Part shown: positions 1 to 8,467 of the stretch, piece by piece
Position numbering within the stretch: the first letter of the stretch is position 1
Layout: every line of letters starts with the position of its first letter
Source of the DNA: Nodularia sphaerocarpa UHCC 0038
Lineage (GTDB): Bacteria; Cyanobacteriota; Cyanobacteriia; Cyanobacteriales; Nostocaceae
Direction: 5' to 3'
DNA: 64,000 bases
NCBI RefSeq assembly: GCF_022376295.1
Contig: NZ_CP060140.1
Span: forward strand, 5,088,356-5,152,355
Notes under the pieces: model-generated
Told to the model about the DNA's origin: nothing
Database searches by the model: none
What the model saw: only the letters and a program-made list of their open reading frames with translations
Made by a program: the position numbers and the translations under genes

Positions 1-570
1 CTAGCACGGGAGTTACAAGTTCCTAGCTACAATGCTTTAACTGATTTAAGATTGCATGAATGGATGCAAGAGCGTCAGGATAATTTTAAAAGCACTATGG
101 CTGGTGTGGTCGCCGAACCGGAATTGGTGGAGACCAGTAATGCTGGACGTGGGACTATTGGTGTGGTCGTTTTAGATTCATCAGGTGGGCTGGCTGTTGG
201 CACTTCTACCGGCGGTAAAGGCTTTGAGCGCATTGGTCGAGTCAGTGATTCTGCTATGCCCGCAGGTAATTATGCTACTAGTCATGCGGCAGTTAGCTGT
301 ACTGGCATTGGGGAAGATATCATTGATGAATGTCTAGCCGCGAAGATTGTTGTGCGGGTAACTGATGGTATGTCTCTCCCGGATGCGATGCAGCGCTCGT
401 TTACGGAAGCTAGTAAAAATCAGCGCGATTTCGGTGCGATCGCTTTAGATGCATCTGGGGCGATATCATGGGGTAAAACTAGCGAGGTTTTACTTGCTGC
501 TTATCACGATGGCACAAGCATTGGTGATACTTTGGAATGGAATAATGGGGAGTTAGTTGGTTTTTGTTAA
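1..570 (+). CDS. Isoaspartyl peptidase / L-asparaginase 2 family, C-terminal part (5' end outside window)
   Basis: Ntn-hydrolase that cleaves isoaspartyl dipeptides and asparagine after autocleavage into two subunits. The frame is open from base 1, so the real start lies upstream of the window; the TTG at 52 is internal. The autoproteolysis site is visible as a GTIG motif (codons near 153-164), whose Thr would become the N-terminal nucleophile of the beta subunit. It is followed by a STGG block and a DSAMPAGNYA block that are typical of plant-type asparaginases. About 190 residues are present, roughly the beta subunit plus the end of the alpha subunit. In cyanobacteria this enzyme releases aspartate and arginine from the beta-aspartyl-arginine produced by cyanophycinase. 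That role is family knowledge; no cyanophycin gene is in view. The identification is secure, but the exact substrate is not. Confidence 0.9.
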   Translation, partial: LARELQVPSYNALTDLRLHEWMQERQDNFKSTMAGVVAEPELVETSNAGRGTIGVVVLDSSGGLAVGTSTGGKGFERIGRVSDSAMPAGNYATSHAAVSCTGIGEDIIDECLAAKIVVRVTDGMSLPDAMQRSFTEASKNQRDFGAIALDASGAISWGKTSEVLLAAYHDGTSIGDTLEWNNGELVGFC

Positions 571-580
571 GGGAATTTTT

Positions 581-630
581 TAACGCAGAGGGACGCTGAG
601 GTTAACGCAGAGGTTCGCTGAGGGTTTTTT
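581..630. repeat. Interspersed 'acgcagaggtacgctgagg' type repeat
   Basis: Two or three imperfect copies of a G-rich unit containing cgcagagg and cgctgagg lie just after the peptidase stop codon. Related copies occur in this window near 6303-6332, 12230-12300, 16990-17062, 17505-17545, 23466-23505, 46905-46955, 61553-61580 and 63110-63137. All are beside gene ends or starts. It is a dispersed non-coding cyanobacterial repeat with no evident function. Confidence 0.7.
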
Positions 631-642
631 GGTGGGAATTGG

Positions 643-858
643 TTATTTTTGCATTAGTTCCACTGCTTGAGTGAAAATTTCGGCTTTGTTGACCATTGCT
701 GCTAGTTCTTCGGGTTCATAACGTCCTTCATAAGTTTCAAGCGCCGCTTTTTTGAGGGCTATTTGATATCCTTGTTGCAGAATATCCATTAATTCTGTCT
801 GATTCAAGTAATTACCACCAGATTTGCGGCGCTTGTTTGTTTTGTTGATTTCCCGCAC
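643..858 (-). CDS. Small hypothetical helical protein (71 aa)
   Basis: I do not recognise a named family. The predicted protein is rich in Lys, Glu, Ala and Leu and appears all-helical. The likely start is the GTG at 858. The same frame stays open upstream for 17 more codons, to a TAG at 910-912, without an ATG, GTG or TTG. The annotated start is therefore uncertain, and an upstream ATT start or a lost 5' end is possible. It lies downstream of glmU on the same strand, about 60 bp past the glmU stop, and may be co-transcribed. The charged acidic C-terminal half looks like genuine protein, but no function can be given. Confidence 0.5.
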   Translation of the reverse strand: MREINKTNKRRKSGGNYLNQTELMDILQQGYQIALKKAALETYEGRYEPEELAAMVNKAEIFTQAVELMQK

Positions 859-917
859 TGCATTTTCTATGGAAATTTCCCCAGAGCGTGTAGAACGTTT
901 TTCAGCTTCCTATTTAA

Positions 918-2282
918 TTAAGTGGTTTGATTGTCAAGTTTTTTCTTTTGCCAACCTTGTTTAACTACTTGACGACTACGGGCAATTACTAAGGAATCAT
1001 TAGGTACATCTTCTGTGACGGTTGAACCTGCGGCTACATAAACATCATCTCCTAATGTGACTGGTGCTACTAAAACGCTATTGGAACCAGTTTTAGTGCG
1101 ATCGCCTATGTGGGTAGGATGTTTTTTCTCCCCGTCGTAGTTGGCAGTAATTGTACCTGCCCCAATGTTCACTTTATTACCTGTTGTTGTATCTCCTAAG
1201 TATGATAAATGTGCGGCGTTAGTGCGATCGCCTAACTGAGTATTTTTCAATTCCACAAAATTACCCACACGGCAATTAGCACCTACTACTGCATGACCAC
1301 GTAAATGAGCATAAGGGCCAATTCTGCTGCCTGTCTGCACAATGCTATCTGTAACTACAGAATACTGCACTGTAACATTTTCACCCAAGTGACTATTTTC
1401 AATTAAACTCCCAGGGCCAATGCAACTCCCTGTTTCAATGGTCGTATTTCCCCGCAGGTGGGTTTGCGGTTCAATAATCACATCTGGCTGTAATTCTACG
1501 GTGTCATCAATGGTAATGCTATGCGGATCAATCAGGGTGACACCAGCCGCCATCCATTTTTCCTTGACACGCTTTTGCAAAATTTCGTAAGCTGTTGCTA
1601 GTTGCAGGCGATCATTAATTCCCAAAATTTCTTGGTAATCTGCTACATCAACAGCCATGACTTTGCCGACTTGAGTCACAGCATCGGTGAGGTAATATTC
1701 TTTCTGGGCGTTATTTGCTTGTAAGTGGGGCAGAACCTTTGCTAAATCCTGCCAATGAAAACAATAAACCCCAGCGTTAATCCGACAATTTTCTTTTTGA
1801 GCAGCAGTACAATCTTTATCTTCCACCATTTGCTGCACAATATTCTCACTATTACAAAAAACCCGCCCGTAGCCCTTGGGTTCAGTTAGGTGTGAGGTGA
1901 GGATGGTGGCGGCGTTGTGATTTTCTTGGTGAGTTTGTAATAACTGTTTCAGAGTTTCGGTGCGTAATAACGGTATATCGCCATTTAGCACCAGCAAATC
2001 CCCAGTGTAACCCTCAAGATGGGGTAATAATTGCTGGATGGCATGACCTGTACCCAGTTGTTGAGTCTGTTCGACAAACTCCAAGTTGGGGGACTGCATG
2101 GCTGTTTTGACTAATTCTGCTTGATACCCTACAATCACTATTCGCCGTGAGGGTGAGAGTGGTTCTACACTGTCGAGAACTCTCTCAAGTAGCGATCGCC
2201 CACCCAAAGAATGTAAAACTTTGGGTAGGTGTGATTTCATCCTGGTGCCGCGTCCCGCCGCTAGAATTGCTACAACTACCAT
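918..2282 (-). CDS. glmU: Bifunctional UDP-GlcNAc pyrophosphorylase / glucosamine-1-phosphate acetyltransferase
   Basis: Cytoplasmic enzyme that acetylates glucosamine-1-phosphate and then joins it to UTP, giving UDP-GlcNAc for peptidoglycan and lipopolysaccharide. The N-terminal half carries the uridyltransferase signature LAAGRGTRM with the downstream Lys of PKVLH (residues 7-23). A LNGDIPLL stretch supplies the metal-binding Asp. The C-terminal half is a left-handed beta-helix built of hexapeptide repeats, with the acetyltransferase blocks GPYAHLRG, NFVELKN and GAGTITANYDG. At 454 aa it matches the family's usual length. The ATG at 2282 sits right before the nucleotide-binding loop, as expected. 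It is transcribed alone or with the small gene after it. Confidence 0.97.
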   Translation of the reverse strand: MVVVAILAAGRGTRMKSHLPKVLHSLGGRSLLERVLDSVEPLSPSRRIVIVGYQAELVKTAMQSPNLEFVEQTQQLGTGHAIQQLLPHLEGYTGDLLVLNGDIPLLRTETLKQLLQTHQENHNAATILTSHLTEPKGYGRVFCNSENIVQQMVEDKDCTAAQKENCRINAGVYCFHWQDLAKVLPHLQANNAQKEYYLTDAVTQVGKVMAVDVADYQEILGINDRLQLATAYEILQKRVKEKWMAAGVTLIDPHSITIDDTVELQPDVIIEPQTHLRGNTTIETGSCIGPGSLIENSHLGENVTVQYSVVTDSIVQTGSRIGPYAHLRGHAVVGANCRVGNFVELKNTQLGDRTNAAHLSYLGDTTTGNKVNIGAGTITANYDGEKKHPTHIGDRTKTGSNSVLVAPVTLGDDVYVAAGSTVTEDVPNDSLVIARSRQVVKQGWQKKKLDNQTT

Positions 2283-2420
2283 AATTTAGCTATCAGCTAT
2301 CAGTAAAGTACGTTTTCGTGCTTGATATTTCAATATATTTCGGCTCAAATCATACCAGTTAATCTAGCCCACACCAAAATCTCCCCAGGTACAGGAACTC
2401 GAACATCGGGAGGCGACTTT

Positions 2421-3653
2421 CTAGTTTTGGGTGCAAAAGCGAATAAACTCGATAAACTGCTGCACTAACTGGGGATTGCGCCAACCTGAATCAGTTTCTT
2501 GCTGCATTATGGATATTGCTTCTTCTACAGTAAAGGCTTTTTTATAAGGTCTTTCGCTGGTTAAAGCATCGTAAATATCAATGATCTGAAATACTTGTGC
2601 GAGGTAGGGAATATCATCTCCTTTTAGTCCATCAGGATAGCCTGATCCATCCCAGCGCTCATGGTGATGGCGAATAATAGGAATTACACCCTTCATACTA
2701 CGGAGTGGGAGACAGATTTTTTCCCCAATTAAAACGTGCTGCTTCATAATTATCCAATCTTCAGGGGTGAGTTTGCCTTTTTTCAGTAGCACCGCATCGG
2801 GAATACCCACCTTACCGATATCGTGAAGATAACCACCCCACATTAAATCTCGAATTCGGTAGCGCGAGAGATGGAGGTATTCACCAAAAGCCTTTCCTAG
2901 TTTCACCAGCCGTTCACAGTGATCGCCTGTATTGGGATCACGACTTTCAATAGCTCTAGCAACAGAAAACAGCACTTTCTCAGCATGATCTAAGTCTTCA
3001 TTCAAACGCTTTTGCCGCACCAAAGATTTTACACGTGCGACTAGTTCTACATTGTCAAAAGGTTTGCTAAGAAAATCATCCCCCCCGACTTCAATTCCTC
3101 GGATGAGCGATCGCTTGTCATTTAAAGCTGTTATAAAAATTATTGGTATCAGCCTAGTATGTTCATCTTGCTTAAGCAATTGACAAACTTCAAACCCATC
3201 CATGATCGGCATCATCACATCCAGCAAAATTAAATCTGGTTGTTTTCGTTTCACCAGCAATAAAGCAGTAGGACCACTTTCCGCCTCAATCACGTCGTAT
3301 CCTTCCATCGACAAGAGAGCAGCAGCAGTGATCCGACTGGCTGTATGATCATCAACTACTAAAACTGTCGGCAATTCTGAATCAAAACCGTTCACTACTG
3401 TAGAATCTGTGGCTTGTGGAGTTATAGAAAATAACGAATCGTAACTATAATTAATATCACTTTTGATCGCAGCCGGAGCTACTTGTGTCTGTTCGGACTG
3501 GAAATCACTTTGAGCTAAGTCTAAGGGATCACCTGCCAAATTTCGCAATTCTAGTGCATGATTGGCATCGATATTATGTATTTTTTTGAAGTGGTTTGAT
3601 GACCCTCCAAATTCTTCTGTAGAGTCTGTACAGTTGGAATTCCATGAAATCAC
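2421..3653 (-). CDS. Response regulator with REC receiver and HD-GYP phosphodiesterase domain
   Basis: Two-component output protein, predicted to hydrolyse cyclic di-GMP when phosphorylated. Residues 1-94 are a low-complexity leader without a clear domain. Residues 96-215 form a receiver domain with acidic pair D101-D102, phospho-acceptor D145 in LILLDVMMP, and the conserved Lys in SKPF. The C-terminal part is HD-GYP: it has the HD in HDIGKVGIPD, then HHHERWDGSGYPDGL. That region carries both extra metal-binding histidines and the GYP triad, so catalysis looks intact. The start is the GTG at 3653, because no in-frame ATG lies nearby. No histidine kinase gene is adjacent, so the partner is unknown. 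The target could be cyclic di-GMP or another cyclic dinucleotide. Confidence 0.92.
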   Translation of the reverse strand: MISWNSNCTDSTEEFGGSSNHFKKIHNIDANHALELRNLAGDPLDLAQSDFQSEQTQVAPAAIKSDINYSYDSLFSITPQATDSTVVNGFDSELPTVLVVDDHTASRITAAALLSMEGYDVIEAESGPTALLLVKRKQPDLILLDVMMPIMDGFEVCQLLKQDEHTRLIPIIFITALNDKRSLIRGIEVGGDDFLSKPFDNVELVARVKSLVRQKRLNEDLDHAEKVLFSVARAIESRDPNTGDHCERLVKLGKAFGEYLHLSRYRIRDLMWGGYLHDIGKVGIPDAVLLKKGKLTPEDWIIMKQHVLIGEKICLPLRSMKGVIPIIRHHHERWDGSGYPDGLKGDDIPYLAQVFQIIDIYDALTSERPYKKAFTVEEAISIMQQETDSGWRNPQLVQQFIEFIRFCTQN

Positions 3654-4096
3654 AAAAGCACCCCACTTGTTTAAAAAAGTTAACAGTGTCCGACTGCAAA
3701 AACCAATTTAGTATTTCATCATATTACACTTTCAAAGTATACAATATTTAGACCTGCCTTCAGGCTACTTGTCTGAATATATATCCTGGTTTTATTGGTC
3801 TTGAGAACACTAGAGCCATCTGAGCTAATTTGCGAAAACCTCTAAAAGTCAGTGACTCGGTTGATCTACAAATTTTATTGAGCAGCTCATTTTATAGTAG
3901 CAACCGTTTTTTTGGCTTTCACTAATGGTTGAAAACTGCGATATAAATCTTAATCACAGAGTGGATTTACTGCCCAAATTCTCTGCAAAGCGGCTGCTGT
4001 GTTGTATCCTAGACCATAACAAAAGGTGAATGAACCATCTGCTGTTACTTGTGAGACAAATTTTTATAAATCTGGCATTGTACTTTTGAGTGATTT
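3654..4096. other. Divergent intergenic region, no gene seen
   Basis: 443 bp between the divergently transcribed HD-GYP regulator and the sulfurtransferase. It is AT-rich and must hold both promoters. I see no convincing small ORF, RNA gene or strong hairpin, and cannot point to a specific promoter. Confidence 0.6.
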
Positions 4097-4918
4097 ATGG
4101 ATGACACCCAATTTGTTGTTTCCCCGGCTTGGCTTTGTGAATATCTTCACAATCCACAGGTCGTCATTATAGATTGTCGCTTTTCTCTTGCTGATCCTCA
4201 ACTAGGAAAACAGCAATACCAAGCAAGCCACATAGAGAATTCTTATTATCTAGATTTGAATCAGGATCTTTCCAGTCCTGTAGGTAAACATGGCGGTAGA
4301 CATCCTTTACCTAATGTCAGTGATCTAGCTCACAAATTATCTGCTATCGGGGTTGATTCCCCAAAAACTTTAGTTGTTGCTTATGATGATTCGCGCTTGG
4401 CTTTTGCATCTCGTCTTTGGTGGTTATTACGCTATCTAGGACATGAGCAAGTAGTTGTATTAGATGGAGGATTTACAGCATGGCAAAAAGCTGGTTATGC
4501 TGTCACAGATGTGATTTCTCCACCGAAGAAAGGTAATTTCATTCCTAATGTTAGACCAGAATTGGTAGTAGATATTGAGGCTGTGAAAAGTCGCAAAGAC
4601 TTAGCAGAAGTAGCTTTAGTAGATTCCAGAGAAGGCGATCGCTACCGAGGAGAACGAGAGCCAATAGATACCATTGCAGGTCATATTCCCGGTGCTATTA
4701 ACTATCCTTGGCAAGAAATTACAAACTCTTCTGGTTATCTACTTTCTGCATCAGAGCAACGCCAACGCTGGGATAAAGTAGAAAAAGCTGAGGAAATTAT
4801 CGTTTATTGTGGTTCTGGTGTCACTGCTTGCGTGAATTTACTTTCTTTGGAACTAGCCAATATTCACACAGGAAAACTTTATGCTGGTAGTTGGAGTGAC
4901 TGGATTAGTTATGAGTAG
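4097..4918 (+). CDS. Two-domain rhodanese-family sulfurtransferase (3-mercaptopyruvate sulfurtransferase-like)
   Basis: Transfers sulfane sulfur from thiosulfate or 3-mercaptopyruvate to an acceptor thiol via a Cys persulfide. Two rhodanese domains are visible: residues about 8-135 (inactive, no Cys in the loop) and about 155-272 (catalytic). The active-site loop starts at C238 and reads CGSGVTA. The Gly-Ser-Gly-Val form is typical of mercaptopyruvate sulfurtransferases rather than the CRKGVT loop of thiosulfate sulfurtransferases. The CH2A-like segment DSREGDRYRGE and the DSR motif are present. Length (273 aa) is normal for the family. The ATG at 4097 is the first start after an upstream in-frame gap. 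The stop codon lies inside the heptanucleotide repeat that follows. The substrate is not proven by sequence. Confidence 0.92.
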   Translation: MDDTQFVVSPAWLCEYLHNPQVVIIDCRFSLADPQLGKQQYQASHIENSYYLDLNQDLSSPVGKHGGRHPLPNVSDLAHKLSAIGVDSPKTLVVAYDDSRLAFASRLWWLLRYLGHEQVVVLDGGFTAWQKAGYAVTDVISPPKKGNFIPNVRPELVVDIEAVKSRKDLAEVALVDSREGDRYRGEREPIDTIAGHIPGAINYPWQEITNSSGYLLSASEQRQRWDKVEKAEEIIVYCGSGVTACVNLLSLELANIHTGKLYAGSWSDWISYE

Positions 4919-4950
4919 GGAGTAGGGAGTAGGGAGTAGGGAGTAGAGAG
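4913..4950. repeat. STRR: tandem 7-bp repeat (gagtagg), about 5 copies
   Basis: About five head-to-tail copies of gagtagg begin at the last sense codon of the sulfurtransferase, and the gene's TAG stop (4916-4918) is part of the first unit. This is a short tandemly repeated repetitive element of the kind common in heterocystous cyanobacteria. Confidence 0.9.
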
Positions 4951-4966
4951 GGATGAGTATTTATTT

Positions 4967-5290
4967 TTACTTGTCCGCCTTTTCAAAATCTGCTAACGCG
5001 TAAGCAAACTCACTAAAAGCTGTTTTAATTAAAACCTCTTTCATACTTCTGTCCAAGGAAGAGTTGCGGATGAGTTCTGTTAACTCTATAAACAGCACAG
5101 AAAACATATACCTGTCTTGGCGGTCAATTTGTTTCAAGCAAGAGGAGATAAAATTATAAAGCTCAGTTTGTCTGGGTTTGGTTTGTTCCTCCCATATTTG
5201 GAAACCAAGCCGGAAGGTTTTTAAGCGGATCTCATTAACGTTGTAGGACGTGTCTTTGTAGCGAATTGATACGCGCTGGGGCATGTCCAT
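4967..5290 (-). CDS. Hypothetical protein (107 aa)
   Basis: No recognised family. The sequence is soluble and mixed helical, with many Arg, Lys and Glu residues and no signal peptide, Cys pairs or membrane segment. The N-terminal part (VSIRYKDTSYNVNEIRLKTFRLG) looks beta-rich and the rest looks like amphipathic helices with an ...LTELIRNSSLD... segment. It starts at ATG 5290, with ATG 5284 as an alternative. It is the last of three leftward genes, 109 bp after the TauD-like oxygenase, so it could share a transcript with the two oxygenases. No function is proposed. Confidence 0.55.
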   Translation of the reverse strand: MDMPQRVSIRYKDTSYNVNEIRLKTFRLGFQIWEEQTKPRQTELYNFISSCLKQIDRQDRYMFSVLFIELTELIRNSSLDRSMKEVLIKTAFSEFAYALADFEKADK

Positions 5291-5399
5291 AAATTTTAGG
5301 CGTGGAGATTTGATATAAAGCCTTATTCATTTATTTCTTGATAAATCCGGATAAAATTAGGATAATATTTCAGATTTTGCTGCCAAAGAGTAGAAAATA

Positions 5400-6266
5400 T
5401 CATCTATTTTCCACCAATCCCACACGCAAAGCGACGCGCTTATACTTGCTGGCATCGTAGGGAATACCAGCGTGCATTACTTGCGAATTGTCCCAAACAA
5501 CAAGATCACCAGGCTGCCAAATATGAGTATAAACTGATGTACGCTCCAGAACAGTTTGAAACAATTCCTGCCAGAACTGTTTTGCCAAATCCAATTTATC
5601 CTCCATCCCCACAGGAATTGATGTGTCTGAACCGAGATATAATCCTTTCTTCCCAGTTACCTGATGGATAGAAACAATGGGATGGCTTTTCATCGGTACA
5701 TCATCTCCTGGCTGATAGTATCTTGGTGGCAGATGATACATACACATTTGCTCTAATTGCTGCTGATGTTCCGGTTCGAGATTGTTATAAGCTTCTATCA
5801 TGTCGAGAAAAGCCGTTGTGTGGGGCTGTCCATCGATTCCCTCTGGCGGTATTTCTACTCCATACAGCATGACTACATAGAGAGAATTCATATCCAGTCC
5901 TGGTGTTGTGGGCAGGAAATCTTTATCATGATGCCATTGCCAAGCAAACTTACCGACAATTTCCTGAGTATGTGATTGAGGATTTCCTAAAATAGATACA
6001 CCAATACTTTGTAAATCTGGATCAATATTTGGATCAAGAGCTTTAGGTGGATAATTAATGTTAGATTCACCAAAAGTTTTGTAGGCAAATTCCTTTAATT
6101 CTGATGCCGTTAAACGTTGGTTTTTCACAACAACCACACCATGCTCCCAAAGAGCTTGCTTAAATTGATTTATCTGTTGGCTTGTCACTTGCGTGAGATT
6201 ACATTCTGCTAATACTTCCGTGCCAAGTCGAGAATGTTGCTGCACTGTCTGAAGTTGCATTTTCAA
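5400..6266 (-). CDS. TauD/TfdA-family Fe(II)/2-oxoglutarate-dependent oxygenase
   Basis: Predicted non-haem iron enzyme that hydroxylates a small molecule while decarboxylating 2-oxoglutarate. The iron facial triad can be placed: H112-x-D114 in WQWHHDKDF and the distal His at H265 in MHAGIPYD. R277 and R281 follow at the right distance for binding the 2-oxoglutarate carboxylate. Length (288 aa) is typical. The start ATG at 6266 is the first in frame. It lies 69 bp downstream of the Rieske oxygenase on the same strand, with a short cgtctctgcg-type repeat in the gap, so the two oxygenases may act in one pathway. The substrate (sulfonate, amino acid or secondary metabolite) cannot be read from sequence. 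Confidence 0.88.
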   Translation of the reverse strand: MKMQLQTVQQHSRLGTEVLAECNLTQVTSQQINQFKQALWEHGVVVVKNQRLTASELKEFAYKTFGESNINYPPKALDPNIDPDLQSIGVSILGNPQSHTQEIVGKFAWQWHHDKDFLPTTPGLDMNSLYVVMLYGVEIPPEGIDGQPHTTAFLDMIEAYNNLEPEHQQQLEQMCMYHLPPRYYQPGDDVPMKSHPIVSIHQVTGKKGLYLGSDTSIPVGMEDKLDLAKQFWQELFQTVLERTSVYTHIWQPGDLVVWDNSQVMHAGIPYDASKYKRVALRVGLVENR

Positions 6267-6335
6267 AAGCCTCTTAATGTGTTTATATTACTCTTTCTTA
6301 TTCTCTGCGCCTCTGCGTCTCTGCGTGAAATAAAT

Positions 6336-7673
6336 TCACTGCTCAAAGTGAGTATAAGAGTATTGAAAGTGCGTTTTTAACTTTTCAGCTACAACTGCCA
6401 ACGCAACGGATACCAGAGCCGCAGAAACGAGTATAATACTAGTAAGCCCATCTGTGATGATTGCCAAAGCTGCGAAAGATATTGCCGCACCAACAAAGGC
6501 TTGTTTTAGTTGATTTGTGACCCGATAGGCCTGATTGCATGAACTACAAATAAGTGTGTGTTGTAAAAATCTGTCGGCATCGGTTGAAGCTTGAGAGCAA
6601 TTATTGCTGCCGACATTTTTAGAAGTAGAATAACCTTGATAATATGGTAAAGAGTCACCAAATTTATCTAACCATTTGCGGTAATTAATTACTAACAAAT
6701 CTGATGTTTTTAGGGGTAAATAAATTTTATTTAAACTTTCTTCTAACCTCGCTATTTCTGCTTGTTGCCCTAATATTTGAGGTAAATCCTGTTCTAAAAC
6801 TTTGTTTTGCCGCAAGTGTTCTACCCAGCGAGGTTTAGACTTGAATTTTTCCATCATAAAATTGCGATATCTGCGGAGCAAAAGACGACATTTACCCTTA
6901 CCAATAGGAATGGAATATAAAGCGATGCCAGCATACCAGCCAGGTTTAATGACGTTTAATTTGTAATGCACTAAATTGGGAGCAATAAAATCTAAATTTT
7001 GCCAAGGTGCATCACTATTTCGGCTTTGGCGGATTTTTCCCAAAAACCCTTTCACAGAAAAATTGCTGACTTCCATTTCTAATGGTTGGGCGCTGGCTCG
7101 ATTACCTTCAGTGCCATCATGACTAATATAAACATGAGCCGGGTCAACAAAGTTTTCGATTAAATAAGTTTGGTCATAAGGTAAATCTCTCATATAGTCG
7201 GTGTGGACAAATTCTGGGTTTTCCAAGTCCGCTATAGTGGGGATAAATTCATCAATTGCAGTTTCAGTTTTTCCTGCCCAAACCCAGATTAATCCTTGGC
7301 GTTCTACAACTGTAAAGGCTTGCAAGCAAGCATTTAGAGGAATTTTGGTATCTTCTGGTAACTGCGGAATGTGCAAACATTCACCATCAATGCCGAACTG
7401 CCAACCATGATATGAACATTCAATTTTACCATCAATAATCTGTCCATCAGAGAGTCTGGCGGCGCGATGGGGACAACGGTCTGTTAAACAAATCAGTATG
7501 CCATTTTGATTCCTGAACAACACAAAAGGTTCGTCGTACAAAGAAAAGCTATAAGGGCGATTTTTTGGCAAGTCTTGCAGAAAGCAGACGGGATACCAGC
7601 ATTCTCTCCAATGAAATTCTTCTTCCTCCTTGTGCATTTTTGCTGGCTGGGGTATCTGAGTCTCTAATGTCAT
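6336..7673 (-). CDS. Rieske [2Fe-2S] oxygenase of the PaO/Tic55/CAO type, membrane-anchored
   Basis: Rieske mononuclear-iron oxygenase related to pheophorbide a oxygenase and Tic55. The Rieske cluster ligands are C67, H69, C86 and H89 (CPH and CSYHGW blocks). The catalytic iron site is DPAHVYISH with D177, H180 and H185. A C-terminal CxxC pair (C376, C379, in LICSSCNQAY), the redox motif of the PaO/Tic55 group, is followed by about 40 hydrophobic residues (391-430) that make two membrane helices. It is thus likely a thylakoid or plasma membrane protein using ferredoxin. At 445 aa it is complete. It heads a leftward group with the TauD-like oxygenase and a small unknown protein. Chlorophyll breakdown or another ring-oxidising step is possible; the substrate is unproven. 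Confidence 0.9.
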   Translation of the reverse strand: MTLETQIPQPAKMHKEEEEFHWRECWYPVCFLQDLPKNRPYSFSLYDEPFVLFRNQNGILICLTDRCPHRAARLSDGQIIDGKIECSYHGWQFGIDGECLHIPQLPEDTKIPLNACLQAFTVVERQGLIWVWAGKTETAIDEFIPTIADLENPEFVHTDYMRDLPYDQTYLIENFVDPAHVYISHDGTEGNRASAQPLEMEVSNFSVKGFLGKIRQSRNSDAPWQNLDFIAPNLVHYKLNVIKPGWYAGIALYSIPIGKGKCRLLLRRYRNFMMEKFKSKPRWVEHLRQNKVLEQDLPQILGQQAEIARLEESLNKIYLPLKTSDLLVINYRKWLDKFGDSLPYYQGYSTSKNVGSNNCSQASTDADRFLQHTLICSSCNQAYRVTNQLKQAFVGAAISFAALAIITDGLTSIILVSAALVSVALAVVAEKLKTHFQYSYTHFEQ

Positions 7674-8107
7674 GGGGCTGAGGGCGTGAATGTAATTCTA
7701 ATACTGTCTAACCCGATGAGGTGAATCCATCTGCTGTTAGGAAGATGCGATCGCATATTCATCATATATAGGTATCAAAGAATAGAATTCGCGGCTACAC
7801 AAACATAGACTCTTTGCGACTGACCGCAGGATAGTCCGACTACGCGGACTAAGGCAAAATTTCTTCTACAGAGTGTGAACCGAGATTGTAGAGACGTAGC
7901 AGTGCTACATCTCTACACCGGATGATATTTTCACCATTAGGGAACGCCAGAACATAAATTACCCCCTCTTCTGGGATGGCTATCCTGCCATTGGTGATTA
8001 GCAGTTAAAATGCCAGCACCACCAGAAATTTGGGGATATTTTTTGATTTCTCAGTTCCTTACGGAGTTTCTAGGGTTGGCTAACTTAAAAATAACCCTGA
8101 TCAAAAA
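7674..8107. other. Intergenic region with palindromic repeats
   Basis: 434 bp between the Rieske gene start and the GG-leader peptide stop. It contains a tagtccg/cggacta inverted repeat near 7831-7850 and the 31-bp palindrome at 7887-7917. It must hold the promoter of the Rieske gene. No further gene is seen. Confidence 0.6.
7887..7917. repeat. 31-bp palindrome, tgtagagacgt...acgtctctaca family
   Basis: Near-perfect inverted repeat (left arm tgtagagacgtagca, right arm its complement with one mismatch). Other members in this window are at 27217-27247, 34401-34430 (inside tamB) and 61438-61467. Arms are conserved at the outer tgtagagac and vary in the centre with compensating changes, which suggests a mobile hairpin-type repeat. 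Confidence 0.8.
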
Positions 8108-8311
8108 TCAGTATCCACCACCTTCGTCATATCCGCGTCTGCCATATTTCCGGGGGTAGTAGAAGCCACAACGTTTGACGCGGACTCTCTTAGGACAATA
8201 GTCATAGTCATCGTCATACCTGCTTCTTCCCCGTTGTCCCCCGGAGAGCATCTGTTGTTCGTCTGTAGATAATTCCACAATCAGATCAGATTGAATCGAT
8301 TGTACTGACAT
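8108..8311 (-). CDS. Double-glycine-leader peptide, putative RiPP/bacteriocin precursor (67 aa)
   Basis: Small precursor-like protein. Residues 1-25 form a Nif11/CTB-like leader ending in LSTDEQQMLSGG, with the hydrophobic spacing and terminal Gly-Gly used by C39-peptidase ABC exporters. The predicted core after GG is about 42 residues, very rich in Arg, Tyr, Gly and Asp, with two Cys (in DYCPKR and KRCGFYY). A GAGG ribosome-binding site lies 9 nt before the ATG at 8311. Cyanobacteria are known to carry many such GG-leader peptides, some annotated as CTB-family bacteriocins. Here no modification enzyme or peptidase-containing exporter is adjacent; neighbours are nifJ and a Rieske oxygenase. 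The modification and role of the core are unknown. Confidence 0.75.
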   Translation of the reverse strand: MSVQSIQSDLIVELSTDEQQMLSGGQRGRSRYDDDYDYCPKRVRVKRCGFYYPRKYGRRGYDEGGGY

Positions 8312-8467
8312 AATCGTTTACCTCACTTACAACATTAGGCGATCTGCTTGCAGCATCGCTTGCGCTATCGCTGCCTAATCACCTAAATATAAGCATTGGT
8401 TATGATTAATTCACAATACTAAAGGTATAATCTATCGTCTACCTATAGACAAATCCCGATTCGATAG

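Noticed and set aside
2341..2420. tRNA-like T-arm (gaactcgaac) between glmU and the HD-GYP gene
   Set aside because: The flanking bases do not pair to a T-stem or acceptor stem; no cloverleaf can be drawn.
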